Shown piece after piece: positions 32,316 through 42,109 of a stretch of DNA of 64,000 bases; position 1 is the stretch's first letter; every line of letters starts with the position of its first letter. The notes under the pieces are model-generated. The model was not told where the DNA came from. It saw only the letters and a program-made list of their open reading frames with translations, and did no database searches. Source of the stretch: Aminobacter carboxidus. Lineage in GTDB: Bacteria > Pseudomonadota > Alphaproteobacteria > Rhizobiales > Rhizobiaceae. The position numbers were made by a program, and so were the translations under genes. The stretch is from positions 1 through 64,000 of the forward strand of contig NZ_JACZEP010000014.1 of assembly GCF_014863355.1 (NCBI RefSeq). The letters are read 5' to 3'.

Positions 32316-33320
32316 TTGCGCATCCTGATGGTCACCGACGCCTGGCGTCCGCAGATCAACGGCGTCGTCCACACGCTCGAACGTCTCGCCGAAACCTTGA
32401 CGCGGTTCGACGCCGAAGCCGACTTCCTGACGCCGAACATCTTCCGCACACTGCCGATGCCGACCTATCCGGATATCCGGCTGGCGCTGACGACGCCCGG
32501 CAACGTCGCCCGCATCATCGAGGAGCGGCGGCCCGACCACATCCATCTCGTCACCGAAGGACCGCTCGGCATGATGGCGCGGCGCTATTGCCTCGCTCGC
32601 AAGCGCCCCTTCACCACCAGCTACCACACGCGCTTTCCCGAATATGTCAGCGCCCGCCTGCCGCTGCCGGAGAGTTGGACCTATGGGCTGCTGCGCAATT
32701 TCCACAATTCCGGCCAGGGCTGCATGGTCGCTACGCAGTCGCTCGCCGACGATCTGGCGGCGCGCGGCTTCGACAAGCTCAGGCCATGGACGCGTGGCGT
32801 CGACATCAACCACTTCCACCCCGACAAGAAGGCCGAGATGGACCTGCCGCGGCCGATCTTTTTGTGCGTCGGCCGCATCGCGGTGGAAAAGAACCTGCCG
32901 GCCTTCCTCGACCTCGACCTGCCCGGCACCAAGGTGCTGGTCGGCGACGGGCCGGAGCTCGAAAGGCTGAAGGCAAAGTACCCGGACGCCCATTTCCTCG
33001 GGCGCCGGCCTAGCGACGAACTGGCTGATATCTATGCCTCGTCAGACGTCTTCGTCTTCCCCAGCCGCACCGACACCTTCGGCAATGTCATCATCGAGGC
33101 ACTGGCCAGCGGCACACCGGTCGCAGCCTACCCGGTGACGGGACCGATCGACATCGTCGGTGACGGCATCGGTGGTGTGGTTTCAAATGATCTACGCGAG
33201 GCAGCGCTGGGCGCGCTCAAGATCGATCGCGCCGAGGCACGCGAGCGCGCCATGCGCTACACTTGGAGCGCGTGTGCGGAGATGTTCCTGGACAATGTGA
33301 AAGCGGCCTACACGGCGTAG
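32316..33320 (+). CDS. GT4-family glycosyltransferase
   Basis: 334-aa GT-B enzyme. Starts RILMVTDAWRPQINGVVHTL, with the acceptor-side HLVTEGPLGMMARRY and TSYHTRFPEYVSARL, and the donor-site FLCVGRIAVEKNL and VFVFPSRTDTFGNVIIEALA (EX7E). These match the glycosyltransferases that put sugars on diacylglycerol or phosphatidylinositol-like lipids. The family N-terminus begins at the TTG codon 32316, so a TTG start is likely; ATG 32328 would cut into the first strand. It is divergent from metQNI. Confidence 0.85.
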   Translation: MRILMVTDAWRPQINGVVHTLERLAETLTRFDAEADFLTPNIFRTLPMPTYPDIRLALTTPGNVARIIEERRPDHIHLVTEGPLGMMARRYCLARKRPFTTSYHTRFPEYVSARLPLPESWTYGLLRNFHNSGQGCMVATQSLADDLAARGFDKLRPWTRGVDINHFHPDKKAEMDLPRPIFLCVGRIAVEKNLPAFLDLDLPGTKVLVGDGPELERLKAKYPDAHFLGRRPSDELADIYASSDVFVFPSRTDTFGNVIIEALASGTPVAAYPVTGPIDIVGDGIGGVVSNDLREAALGALKIDRAEARERAMRYTWSACAEMFLDNVKAAYTA

Positions 33321-33329
33321 ACGGTCGTC

Positions 33330-33689
33330 CTAGAACAGGCGGCCGCCGTCCGGAACCTTGCGTTCGATGGCGCCAAGCACGACGTCGCCGTCCTCATCAG
33401 GAAAGCCGAGCGTCAGCACTTCCGACATGAACGGGCCGATCTGGCGCGGCGGGAAATTGACGACGGCAAACACTTGCCGTCCCAATGGCGTCTCGGGCGT
33501 GTAGTATTTGGTGACCTGCGCCGACGACTTCTTGATGCCGATCGCCGCACCGAAATCGATCTTCAGCTTGAACGCCGGCTTGCGCGCTTCGGGAAACGGC
33601 TCGACCTCGACGATCGTACCGGTGCGGATATCGACCTTGTCGAAATCCGCAAAGGTGATCTCGGGCTTGCGCTCGTTCTGCGAACTCAT
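33330..33689 (-). CDS. csaA: tRNA-binding domain protein (CsaA-like)
   Basis: 119-aa single OB-fold domain of the EMAP-II/tRNA-binding type. TFADFDKVDIRTGTIVEVEP and KLKIDFGAAIGIKKSSAQVT are conserved, with VFAVVNFPPRQIGPFMSEVL at the C-terminal half. It is dimeric in relatives, and CsaA is described as a secretion-related chaperone that also binds tRNA. It follows the YbjN gene by 9 bp on the same strand and converges on the GT4 gene. Confidence 0.88.
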   Translation of the reverse strand: MSSQNERKPEITFADFDKVDIRTGTIVEVEPFPEARKPAFKLKIDFGAAIGIKKSSAQVTKYYTPETPLGRQVFAVVNFPPRQIGPFMSEVLTLGFPDEDGDVVLGAIERKVPDGGRLF

Positions 33690-33698
33690 GCGGCAGGC

Positions 33699-34199
33699 TC
33701 AGGCGTTGCCGTGCGTTTCGAAGAGCACGCTCGCCAGCGCATCCTTGGCCGAGGTGCCCGACCAGACGACGAACTGAAACGCCTGAAAATAACATTCGCA
33801 GGCTTCGAGCGCCGACGACAGCAAGACTTCGACCTGCTGGCTGGTCGGCTCGACGCCACCGGCCAGAAGCAGCGACTGGCGGAACATGATCGCGCCTTCG
33901 GTTTCCCAAAGGTCGAAATGCCCGAACAGCATCTGCTCGTTGATCAGCGACAGCAGCCTGAGGATTTCAAGCGTACGGCTTTCCGGCACCTTGACGTCGA
34001 AGGCACATGCCAGGTGCAGCGCTTCGAAGTCTTCCATCCAGGAAAACGAAACCTGGTATTCGGTCCAGTTGCCGACGACCGAAATCGAGATTTCGTCGTC
34101 GCCGGCACGCTCGAACGCCCAGTCGTTGTTATGAGCCACCTGCTCGATGACATCCACCGGATGGATTTCGCGGGAGAACTCGAGTTCGAGAAGTTCCAT
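33699..34199 (-). CDS. YbjN domain-containing protein
   Basis: 166-aa acidic protein of the YbjN family (type III secretion-chaperone fold). FSREIHPVDVIEQVAHNNDW at the N-terminus, then QVSFSWMEDFEALHLACAFD and LINEQMLFGHFDLW, are conserved in alphaproteobacterial members. AGGAAGCATTT precedes the ATG at 34199; an upstream in-frame ATG is weaker. Likely operon with csaA. Function in this group is unknown. Confidence 0.83.
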   Translation of the reverse strand: MELLELEFSREIHPVDVIEQVAHNNDWAFERAGDDEISISVVGNWTEYQVSFSWMEDFEALHLACAFDVKVPESRTLEILRLLSLINEQMLFGHFDLWETEGAIMFRQSLLLAGGVEPTSQQVEVLLSSALEACECYFQAFQFVVWSGTSAKDALASVLFETHGNA

Positions 34200-34516
34200 A
34201 AATGCTTCCTGTCGTTCCGGGCGCGTCATCGCGCTCCGCGCGGGGGACACACACGACGAACTTTATTCTTGAACTCGGACGACCAGCGCTGCCGGACTCA
34301 ATACCCCCCAGCCGGACCGCACCATCCGCTGCACGATCACGTTTCGAATCGTGCAGTAAATTCAGTGTATTGATCAGGAGTCGCGTGAACAGCCCAATTT
34401 TTCGCAACGTCCCATTCGGATGTGGAAACAGGCTGCGGCGCAGATTCATCAAGCGCCGGTAAGCGATTCACGACAAAGCACTTTTTCGGATGGCGCTTTG
34501 TGGAAAAGTTAACGAA
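34200..34516. other. Intergenic region with a 9-bp inverted repeat
   Basis: Between the ubiK end and the YbjN start (both minus strand). CTGCACGAT (34329-34337) and ATCGTGCAG (34348-34356) form a stem with a 10-nt loop but no T-run on either strand. No gene is supported. Confidence 0.5.
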
Positions 34517-34831
34517 TTATTTCTTTGTACGAGGCTTGGCCGGAGCCGCCGGTGAGGCCTTGTCGGCGTCTTCACCGCCCAATGCCGCAAGCTTCGACTC
34601 GAGCGCCTCGATGCGGGCGACCAGCGCCTTGTTTTCGGCGCGTGCCTTGATCGCCATGTCGCGCACCGCTTCGAACTCCTCGCGCTGTACCAACTCGAGC
34701 GAATTCATCGCCCGTTCGGCCTGCGAGCGGAACGCGGTTTCGACCTCGCGCCGGACGCCCTGGGCGGCACCTGCGGCATCGGTCATCAGCTTGGCGAACT
34801 CATCCAGAATGCGGTTCGGTCCGGTCGTCAT
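34517..34831 (-). CDS. ubiK: UbiK-family accessory factor (BMFP domain)
   Basis: 104-aa protein beginning MTTGPNRILDEFAKLMTDAA, with a long coiled coil (about residues 40-85, VQREEFEAVRDMAIKARAEN, VARIEALESKLAALGG) and a Lys/Pro tail. It matches the UbiK/YqiC family, trimeric membrane-associated factors assisting the aerobic ubiquinone biosynthesis complex. GAGGGTTTGCC precedes the ATG; the upstream in-frame extension is unlike the family. It is divergent from lgt, a common arrangement in the order. Confidence 0.87.
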   Translation of the reverse strand: MTTGPNRILDEFAKLMTDAAGAAQGVRREVETAFRSQAERAMNSLELVQREEFEAVRDMAIKARAENKALVARIEALESKLAALGGEDADKASPAAPAKPRTKK

Positions 34832-35034
34832 GGCAAACCCTCGCGTTGTCCATTCGACGTAGTGGCGCAAGGCGACGAATGCAAGGATATCGTAGCCCTG
34901 GCGAGGTGCCAAATGCTGCGGCAAAGATGCCGCTCTGCACGCAATGACTTCTCGGTTACCTCAGGATTGCCCGCCTTGACCGTGCCAAAAGCCTGCCGCA
35001 TGGTCCGCCGCGATTGCATGCCCTGGAGACTGAT

Positions 35035-35889
35035 TTGAGCGAATACCTTGCCCTGCCGCTGGCAGCCCTGCCCTTTCCGAACATCGATCCTGTGATCGTA
35101 CAGCTCGGGCCGCTGGCCATCCACTGGTATGGCCTGGGCTACATCGTTGGCATCCTGTTCGCCTGGTGGTACGGCAAGCGGCTGGTGACCAACGCCCGCC
35201 TGTGGCCGAACGGCAACCTGCCGATGAAGCCCGAGGCGCTCGACGACTTCCTCGTCTGGGCCGCTGTCGGCGTCGTGCTTGGCGGCCGCGTCGGCTACAT
35301 CCTGTTTTACGACCTCGCCCGCTACATCTCCAATCCGCTCGACATCTTCGCTGTCTGGCAAGGCGGCATGTCGTTTCATGGCGGCCTGCTCGGTGTCACG
35401 ATCGCCATGGCGCTGTTCGCCCGCAAGCACGGCATCCTGGTCTGGTCGCTGATCGATGTGGTCGCGGCCGGCGTTCCGGTTGGCCTTGGCCTCGTGCGTG
35501 TCGCCAACTTCATCAATTCCGAGCTTTGGGGGCGGATGACCGACGTGCCATGGGCGGTCGAATTCCCTACCGGCGGCCCGTTCCTGCGCCACCCGAGCCA
35601 GCTCTATGAAGCGCTGCTTGAAGGCCTGGTCCTGTTCCTCGTATTGCGCTTGCTCACCCACTCGCGCCTCAAGCTGAAGACGCCACGCTTCGTCGCCGGC
35701 GCCTTCGTCTGCGGCTATGGCCTGTCGCGCATCTTCGTCGAGTTCTTCCGCGAACCCGACCAGCAGATCGGCTACATCCTCGGCGGCTGGCTGACCATGG
35801 GCATGGTGCTGTCGGTACCGATGGTGCTGATCGGCGTCTGGGCGATGCTGTCGGCCAAGCCTGTGAGCCAGGCCGCAAGGCCGGCATGA
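35035..35889 (+). CDS. lgt: Prolipoprotein diacylglyceryl transferase
   Basis: 284-aa inner-membrane enzyme that attaches diacylglycerol to the lipobox Cys, the first step in lipoprotein maturation. About seven membrane segments; signature elements [29 protein letters not shown] and [14 protein letters not shown] are present. No ATG is available in frame near the start; TTG at 35035, with GGAG 8 bp before it, gives the family N-terminus (a further TTG at 35014 is possible). It overlaps the next gene by ATGA and heads an lgt-methyltransferase-pgeF run. Confidence 0.93.
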   Translation: MSEYLALPLAALPFPNIDPVIVQLGPLAIHWYGLGYIVGILFAWWYGKRLVTNARLWPNGNLPMKPEALDDFLVWAAVGVVLGGRVGYILFYDLARYISNPLDIFAVWQGGMSFHGGLLGVTIAMALFARKHGILVWSLIDVVAAGVPVGLGLVRVANFINSELWGRMTDVPWAVEFPTGGPFLRHPSQLYEALLEGLVLFLVLRLLTHSRLKLKTPRFVAGAFVCGYGLSRIFVEFFREPDQQIGYILGGWLTMGMVLSVPMVLIGVWAMLSAKPVSQAARPA

Positions 35890-36962
35890 CCGCGCTCAAG
35901 ACGCGCATCGCAAGCCTGATCGTCGCATCGGGGCCGATAAGCGTTGCTGAATACATGGCGTTGTGCCTGTTCGACCCGGCTGACGGCTACTACACGACGC
36001 GCGAGCCATTCGGGGCGGAAGGTGACTTCACCACCGCGCCCGAGATCAGCCAGATGTTCGGCGAGCTTGTCGCCGTCTGGCTCTACGCCGCCTGGCAGGC
36101 GGCCGGGCGCCCGGCGAATGCAACGCTGGCTGAGATAGGCCCCGGGCGCGGCACGTTGATGAAGGACATGCTGCGATCGCTGCACAAGCTCGAGCCGGCA
36201 TTCGCCAACACGGCCATGATCGAGACCAGCCCGCGCCTGCGCGAAATCCAGCAGCGGACGCTGGCAAACAGCGACGCGCCGATCGGCTGGCACGACACTG
36301 TCTCGACCTTGCCTGACGCCCCGCTATTCATCGTCGGCAATGAGCTGTTCGACGCCATTCCGACACGCCAATTCATCAAGATCGGCGCTGCATGGCACGA
36401 ACGCGCTGTCGGCGTCGGTGAAGCTGGCGAGCTTGCCTTCGTTGCCGGCCCGGCGACCCTTGACGCGGCAGTGCTGCCACCCGACGCCGCAACCGCGTCC
36501 GACGGGTCGATCTTCGAATTCGCACCGGCCCGGACAGCCACCATGGAAGCCGTCGCCGAGCGCATCGCGGCGTCGGGCGGCGCAGGCCTGTTTTTCGACT
36601 ACGGCCATCTCAAGCCAGGCATCGGCGACACGTTGCAAGCATTGCGCAAGCACCGGCATGACGACGTGCTCGCCCATCCGGGCGAGGCCGATCTCACCTC
36701 GCATGTCGATTTCTCGGCTCTGGCGCTTGCTGGCCGCGCGCACGGGCTTGACGCGCATCTGGCGACGCAAGGCGAGTTCCTGCTCGCCATGGGCCTGCTC
36801 GAACGTGCCGGCAAACTCGGCGCCGGTGCCGACGCCATGGGGCGTGAAAAGATCAGCAGCGACGTCGAACGCCTCGCCGGTCCGGACGCCATGGGAAGCT
36901 TGTTCAAGGTGCTTGCCGTTGCGCCGCGTGGCACAAAACTTCCTTTCCCCGCCGTCAGTTGA
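35886..36962 (+). CDS. NDUFAF7/MidA-family SAM-dependent methyltransferase
   Basis: 358-aa protein of the DUF185 family, homologous to mitochondrial NDUFAF7, which methylates an Arg of a complex I subunit. Seen are [35 protein letters not shown] (SAM motif I, about residues 82-98), [13 protein letters not shown] and FFDYGH. Position after lgt (4-bp overlap) and before pgeF is the conserved order in Hyphomicrobiales. Complex I methylation is inferred from the mitochondrial relative. Confidence 0.9.
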   Translation: MTALKTRIASLIVASGPISVAEYMALCLFDPADGYYTTREPFGAEGDFTTAPEISQMFGELVAVWLYAAWQAAGRPANATLAEIGPGRGTLMKDMLRSLHKLEPAFANTAMIETSPRLREIQQRTLANSDAPIGWHDTVSTLPDAPLFIVGNELFDAIPTRQFIKIGAAWHERAVGVGEAGELAFVAGPATLDAAVLPPDAATASDGSIFEFAPARTATMEAVAERIAASGGAGLFFDYGHLKPGIGDTLQALRKHRHDDVLAHPGEADLTSHVDFSALALAGRAHGLDAHLATQGEFLLAMGLLERAGKLGAGADAMGREKISSDVERLAGPDAMGSLFKVLAVAPRGTKLPFPAVS

Positions 36963-37068
36963 CAGTGAGCTTGCGCCTGCCCCACTGTCCGCGCTCGAAA
37001 CGGCGAGGCGACCGGTGGCGGCTGGCCCCAGCCTTGACGAAATCGCTGACGAGGAAGACAAGGCGGCA

Positions 37069-37860
37069 ATGCTGAACGACTCGAAACCGGATCCGATCCG
37101 GTCCAACTTGCTCGCCAGCGCGGAAGCCAACGGCATCCGCCACGGTTACTTCACCCGCACCGGCGGGGTCTCCGAAGGCATCTACGAAGGTCTCAATATC
37201 GGCGTCGGCTCCGACGACGACCAGACCCACGTCGCCGAGAATCGCCGCCGCGTCGCAAGTTGGATGGGCGTGCCGGCCGACCATCTGCTCAGCCTGTATC
37301 AGGTCCATTCGCCTGATGTCGTTGTCGCCACCGGTCCGTTCGCCGACGGTCGCCCCAAGGCCGACGCGCTGGTGACCGACAGGCCAGGCATCGCGCTGGG
37401 CGCCTCGTCGGCCGATTGCGGCCCCGTGCTGTTTGCCGACCCCGAGGCGCGCATCATCGGCGCCGCCCATGCCGGCTGGAAGGGTGCCTTCACGGGCGTG
37501 CTCGAAAACACCATCACCGCCATGGAAGGCCTCGGCGCGCGGCGCGAGTGCATCCTGGCCGTGCTCGGCCCGTCGATCAGTGCCGCCAACTACGAGGTCG
37601 GCCCGGAATTCGTCGCCCGTTTCAGCGAGGCGGATGCGGACAATGCACGTTACTTCGCCCCGTCGGCCAATGCCGGCCACCACATGTTCGACCTCAACCT
37701 CTATACGGTCGACCGGCTGCGCCGCGCTGGCGTCGTGGCCGAGGCGCTGAACCGCTGCACCTACGCGGAAGAGGACCTGTTTTATTCCTATCGGCGCACC
37801 ACGCACCGCAAGGAAGCTGACTACGGGCGGCAGATTTCGGCAATTGCACTGGAGGACTGA
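37069..37860 (+). CDS. pgeF: Peptidoglycan editing factor PgeF (multicopper polyphenol oxidase family, YfiH)
   Basis: 263-aa YfiH-fold enzyme. Catalytic elements visible: LYQVHSPDV, SSADCGPVLF (the conserved Cys) and AAHAGWKGAFTGVLE (the conserved His), with the terminal DLFYSYRRTTHRKEADYGRQ. E. coli PgeF removes L-Ser from wrongly built muropeptide precursors; family members also act on purine nucleosides. The reading frame is open far upstream inside the preceding gene, but family length fits ATG 37069 (AAGGCGG before it). Confidence 0.88.
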   Translation: MLNDSKPDPIRSNLLASAEANGIRHGYFTRTGGVSEGIYEGLNIGVGSDDDQTHVAENRRRVASWMGVPADHLLSLYQVHSPDVVVATGPFADGRPKADALVTDRPGIALGASSADCGPVLFADPEARIIGAAHAGWKGAFTGVLENTITAMEGLGARRECILAVLGPSISAANYEVGPEFVARFSEADADNARYFAPSANAGHHMFDLNLYTVDRLRRAGVVAEALNRCTYAEEDLFYSYRRTTHRKEADYGRQISAIALED

Positions 37861-37864
37861 CAGC

Positions 37865-39016
37865 ATGGCGCTGCATTTCGAACGAACCGAATTCGATGCC
37901 CGGCGCGACCGGCTGATGATCGAGATGGCCGAGAAGAAGCTCGACGCGGTTGTCCTGTTCGCGCAGGAGAGCATGTACTGGCTGACCGGCTACGACACGT
38001 TCGGCTTCTGCTTCTTCCAGTCGCTGGTGGTCATGGCCGACGGCTCGATGACGCTGCTGACGCGTTCGGCCGACCTACGCCAGGCACGCCACACCTCGAT
38101 CATCGAAAACATTGTCTTGTGGACCGACCGCGATAACGCCAATCCGACGCTCGACCTGCGCAACCTGCTCAATGACCTTGGCCTGCTCGGCGCCCGCATC
38201 GGCGTCGAATACGACACCCATGGCCTGACCGCCTTCAACGGCCGCCGCCTCGATGAGCAATTGCAGACCTTCGGCCAGATCGTTGACGCCTCAGGTATCG
38301 TTGGCCGCCTGCGCCTGTTCAAGAGCCCGGCCGAGATCGAGAAGGCCGAAAAGGCCGCAAGCCTCGCCGACGACGCGCTCGATGCGGCGCTGCCGCTGAT
38401 CAAGCAAGGCGGCGACGAGGCCAAGATACTGGCCGCCATGCAGGGCGCGATCTTCGAAGGTGGCGGGGACTATCCAGCCAACGAGTTCATCATCGGCTCC
38501 GGCACTGATGCGCTTTTGTGCCGCTACAAGTCCGGCCGCCGCAAGCTCAACAAGAACGACCAGCTGACGCTCGAATGGGCCGGCGTGTTCAATCACTACC
38601 ATGCGCCGATGATGCGTACGGCACTGACCGGCAAGGTCTCGCGGCGCCACCAGGAGCTTTACGATGCCTCGCTGGCGGCACTTGTCGCCGTCGAAAAGGC
38701 GATGACGCCCGGCAACACCTTCGGCGACGTCTTCGACGCGCATGCCCGCACGCTCGAGGCGCATGACCTGACCAAGCACCGGCTCAATGCCTGCGGTTAC
38801 TCGGTCGGCGCGCGCTTCACGCCGTCGTGGATGGACATGCCGATGTTCTACCAGGGCAATCCCGAGCCGATCGCGCCCAACATGACCTTGTTTGCCCACA
38901 TGATCATCATGGATTCGGAAACCGAGACCGCGATGACGTTGGGTCGTACCTATCTGACCACCGATTCCGCCCCCAAGCCGCTTTCCCGCCATGATCTCGA
39001 CTTGATCGTACGATGA
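37865..39016 (+). CDS. M24-family (Xaa-Pro peptidase/creatinase-like) protein lacking metal ligands
   Basis: 383-aa pita-bread-fold protein with a creatinase-type N-domain and an M24 C-domain. In active aminopeptidases the metal sites are Asp, Asp, His, Glu, Glu. Here the corresponding segments read LTLEWAGVFNHYHAPMMRTA (Asp residues replaced), CGYSVGARFTPSWMDMP (His replaced) and a C-terminus without the final Glu. So it is a metal-free member, like creatinase or ectoine hydrolase, or a non-peptidase. GGAGGACTGACAGC precedes the ATG at 37865, 4 bp after pgeF. Confidence 0.82.
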   Translation: MALHFERTEFDARRDRLMIEMAEKKLDAVVLFAQESMYWLTGYDTFGFCFFQSLVVMADGSMTLLTRSADLRQARHTSIIENIVLWTDRDNANPTLDLRNLLNDLGLLGARIGVEYDTHGLTAFNGRRLDEQLQTFGQIVDASGIVGRLRLFKSPAEIEKAEKAASLADDALDAALPLIKQGGDEAKILAAMQGAIFEGGGDYPANEFIIGSGTDALLCRYKSGRRKLNKNDQLTLEWAGVFNHYHAPMMRTALTGKVSRRHQELYDASLAALVAVEKAMTPGNTFGDVFDAHARTLEAHDLTKHRLNACGYSVGARFTPSWMDMPMFYQGNPEPIAPNMTLFAHMIIMDSETETAMTLGRTYLTTDSAPKPLSRHDLDLIVR

Positions 39017-39059
39017 TTGCGCAGAGCGCTGAGGGGCGTTTGCCATGGAGTTCGGGCAA

Positions 39060-39653
39060 ATGAGACGTTGGATTTTTGCGGCAGCCTGCCTGTCCGCTTC
39101 TGCTGCCCTGTCCGCTTGCAACAGCGCCAAGGATGTCCTCGAACCGTCGGCGGTGGCACCTACCGAGCAATCGGCAGCGCTTGCCAAGACCGAAGGCACC
39201 GACGTCGCCGCACCGGCGGTGACAGGCGCCGCATCTGCCGCTGCAACGGCCGTTCCGGCACAGACGGCCGCCATCATGACCAAGGCGCGCGTGCAATTCG
39301 CCCCGATCGTCGGTGCAACCGTCGAGGCAGCGACGCCGCTGACCCAGCGGCTCGGCGCCCGCGCCCGCGAACGCGGCATCACGCTTGCCGGCAGCACCGA
39401 TACCACGCCGCCCGGCATCATCATGCGCGGCTACTTCTCGGCGATGACCGAAGGCAAGGACACGACTGTCGTTTATGTCTGGGACGTCTACGACCCGGCA
39501 GGCACGAGGCTGCACCGCATCAACGGCCAGCAGACGGCGGCTTCGGCCGGCAGCGGCGACGGCTGGCCGGCGGTCGCGCCCGCGACCATGCAGGCAATAG
39601 CCGACAGCACCATCGATCAATTGGCCCAGTGGCTGGCCGCAAAACCCGGTTAG
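39060..39653 (+). CDS. Putative lipoprotein
   Basis: 197-aa protein with a lipoprotein signal (MRRWIFAAACLSASAALSAC, Cys20) and an Ala/Thr-rich spacer of about 60 residues. The C-terminal domain has GIIMRGYFSAMTEGKDTTVV and VWDVYDPAGTRLHRINGQQ, a pattern I know from rhizobial lipoproteins of unknown role. Start at 39060 is chosen for its signal peptide and GGAG 9 bp upstream; ATG 39045 is also possible. It follows the M24 gene by 43 bp and precedes prs. Confidence 0.78.
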   Translation: MRRWIFAAACLSASAALSACNSAKDVLEPSAVAPTEQSAALAKTEGTDVAAPAVTGAASAAATAVPAQTAAIMTKARVQFAPIVGATVEAATPLTQRLGARARERGITLAGSTDTTPPGIIMRGYFSAMTEGKDTTVVYVWDVYDPAGTRLHRINGQQTAASAGSGDGWPAVAPATMQAIADSTIDQLAQWLAAKPG

Positions 39654-39766
39654 ACCGCGACATTCCCGCCCACGATGTCGCTTTTTTGGGATTCAGCGGC
39701 GAGTCCGCTTGCAATAGCGGCAAGGACCGCTAAAAGCCCGCTCATAATCTCTACCAGGATCGGTAC

Positions 39767-40702
<936 letters not shown>

Positions 40703-40729
40703 GCCTCCTGCCCCCAGCAGACCATTTCA

Positions 40730-40762
40730 AAGCCCCGCCCGGTCATCCGAGGCGGGGCTTTT
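40730..40762 (+). terminator. Intrinsic terminator of prs
   Basis: AAGCCCCGCC (40730-40739) pairs with GGCGGGGCTT (40751-40760), followed by TTC. Also positioned to stop chrA transcripts from the other strand. Confidence 0.9.
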
Positions 40763-40779
40763 CGTTGCGCCTATGCCGT

Positions 40780-42108
40780 TCAGGACAGCTGCCACGCCAT
40801 GCCGGCAAGCGCCGAGACGGCGAGGACTGCGATCATGTGGGCGTGGAAGCGGATCAGCGCCACGCCGGCGGCGACGGCGATGGTTGCCGCAAGCCAGTCA
40901 AAACTGCCGAAATCGAGTACCGGCAGCGCGAACGGCCCCCAATTGACCTCCCCGACATTGCCGAACAGCACATGCAGCGCAAACCACACTGCGAGGTTGG
41001 CGATGATGCCGACGACGGCGGCGGTGACGGCGGACAAGGCGCTGGCCAGCCAACGCACATTGCGGAGGGTCTCGACATAGGGCGCGCCGACGAAAATCCA
41101 CAGGAAGCACGGCACGAAGGTGAACCACAGCGTGACTGCGGCTCCGGCGACACCGCCAGTGAGCGGGGCCAAGGCCGAAAGCCTGGCACCGCCAAGGAAG
41201 CCGACGAAGACCAGCACCAGGATCAGCGGCCCCGGCGTCGTCTCGGCAAGGCCGAGGCCGGTCAGCATTTCGTCCGGCTTGAGCCAGCCATGCACCTCGA
41301 CCGCCTGCTGGGCGACATAGGCCAACACCGCATAGGCGCCGCCGAAGGTCACTGCCGCCATCTTGGAGAAGAACGTCGCTTCGGCGGTGAAGACGTGACC
41401 GGGTCCAAGCAACTGCCACAAGGCGATCAGCGGCACGAACCAGATCGCCAGCCAGACGGCGAGTGTGGAGAAGAACCGCCGGGCACTCGGCTTCGTCCAT
41501 TCCGGCATGGCATAGGCGATTTCCGGCTCGACTTTCGACGATGCCTTGCTCGTGGTGACCCCGAGCACATGCATCAGCGCGCCTGACGTCGCCGCAGCCG
41601 CGATGATCAGCGGGAACGGCAGCTTGAGAAAGGCGATGGCGACGAAGGCTGCGATGGCAAGAATGACCATACTGCCGTTCTTCAGCGCCCGCTTCGACAC
41701 CTTGATCAGCGCCTCAAGCACGACGGCCAGCACCGCCGCCTTGAGCCCGAACAGCAGCCCCTGCACCAAAGTGACATGGCCGACGGTCAGATAGATCGCC
41801 GAAAGTGCTGATATGACCAATGCGCCGGGCAAGACGAACAGCAGCCCGGCGACCAGCCCGCCCCTGACGCCGTGCATCAGCCAACCGGAGTAGGTCGCCA
41901 GCTGCATCGCCTCAGGCCCAGGCAGCAGCATGCAGTAGTTGAGCGCATGCAGGAAACGCGGCTCGTCGAGCCAGCGTTTCTCGTCGACGAGGATCTTGTG
42001 CATCAGCGCGATCTGTCCGGCCGGTCCGCCGAACGACAAAAGCCCGATCTTGGCGAAGGTCCGCGTCGCCTCCCCGAATGAGGGAGCCTTGAAAGGCGTC
42101 GTGTCCAT
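40780..42108 (-). CDS. chrA: Chromate efflux transporter
   Basis: 442-aa CHR-family transporter made of two homologous halves, each with about six membrane segments. First half has KIGLLSFGGPAGQIALMHK and LPGPEAMQLATYSGW; the second repeats with VTFGGAYAVLAYVAQQAVE and LAETTPGPLILVLVFVGFLG. These FGGP and PGP motifs define the long-chain ChrA family, which exports chromate. It starts 1 bp after the chrB stop, so the two are coupled; ATG 42108 is the family start, and an in-frame extension into chrB is not real. Confidence 0.92.
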   Translation of the reverse strand: MDTTPFKAPSFGEATRTFAKIGLLSFGGPAGQIALMHKILVDEKRWLDEPRFLHALNYCMLLPGPEAMQLATYSGWLMHGVRGGLVAGLLFVLPGALVISALSAIYLTVGHVTLVQGLLFGLKAAVLAVVLEALIKVSKRALKNGSMVILAIAAFVAIAFLKLPFPLIIAAAATSGALMHVLGVTTSKASSKVEPEIAYAMPEWTKPSARRFFSTLAVWLAIWFVPLIALWQLLGPGHVFTAEATFFSKMAAVTFGGAYAVLAYVAQQAVEVHGWLKPDEMLTGLGLAETTPGPLILVLVFVGFLGGARLSALAPLTGGVAGAAVTLWFTFVPCFLWIFVGAPYVETLRNVRWLASALSAVTAAVVGIIANLAVWFALHVLFGNVGEVNWGPFALPVLDFGSFDWLAATIAVAAGVALIRFHAHMIAVLAVSALAGMAWQLS

Positions 42109-42109
42109 G

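Noticed and set aside
36340-37860. 506-codon frame extending pgeF upstream
   Set aside because: Its first part overlaps the NDUFAF7-like gene in another frame; family length and conserved start agree with 37069.
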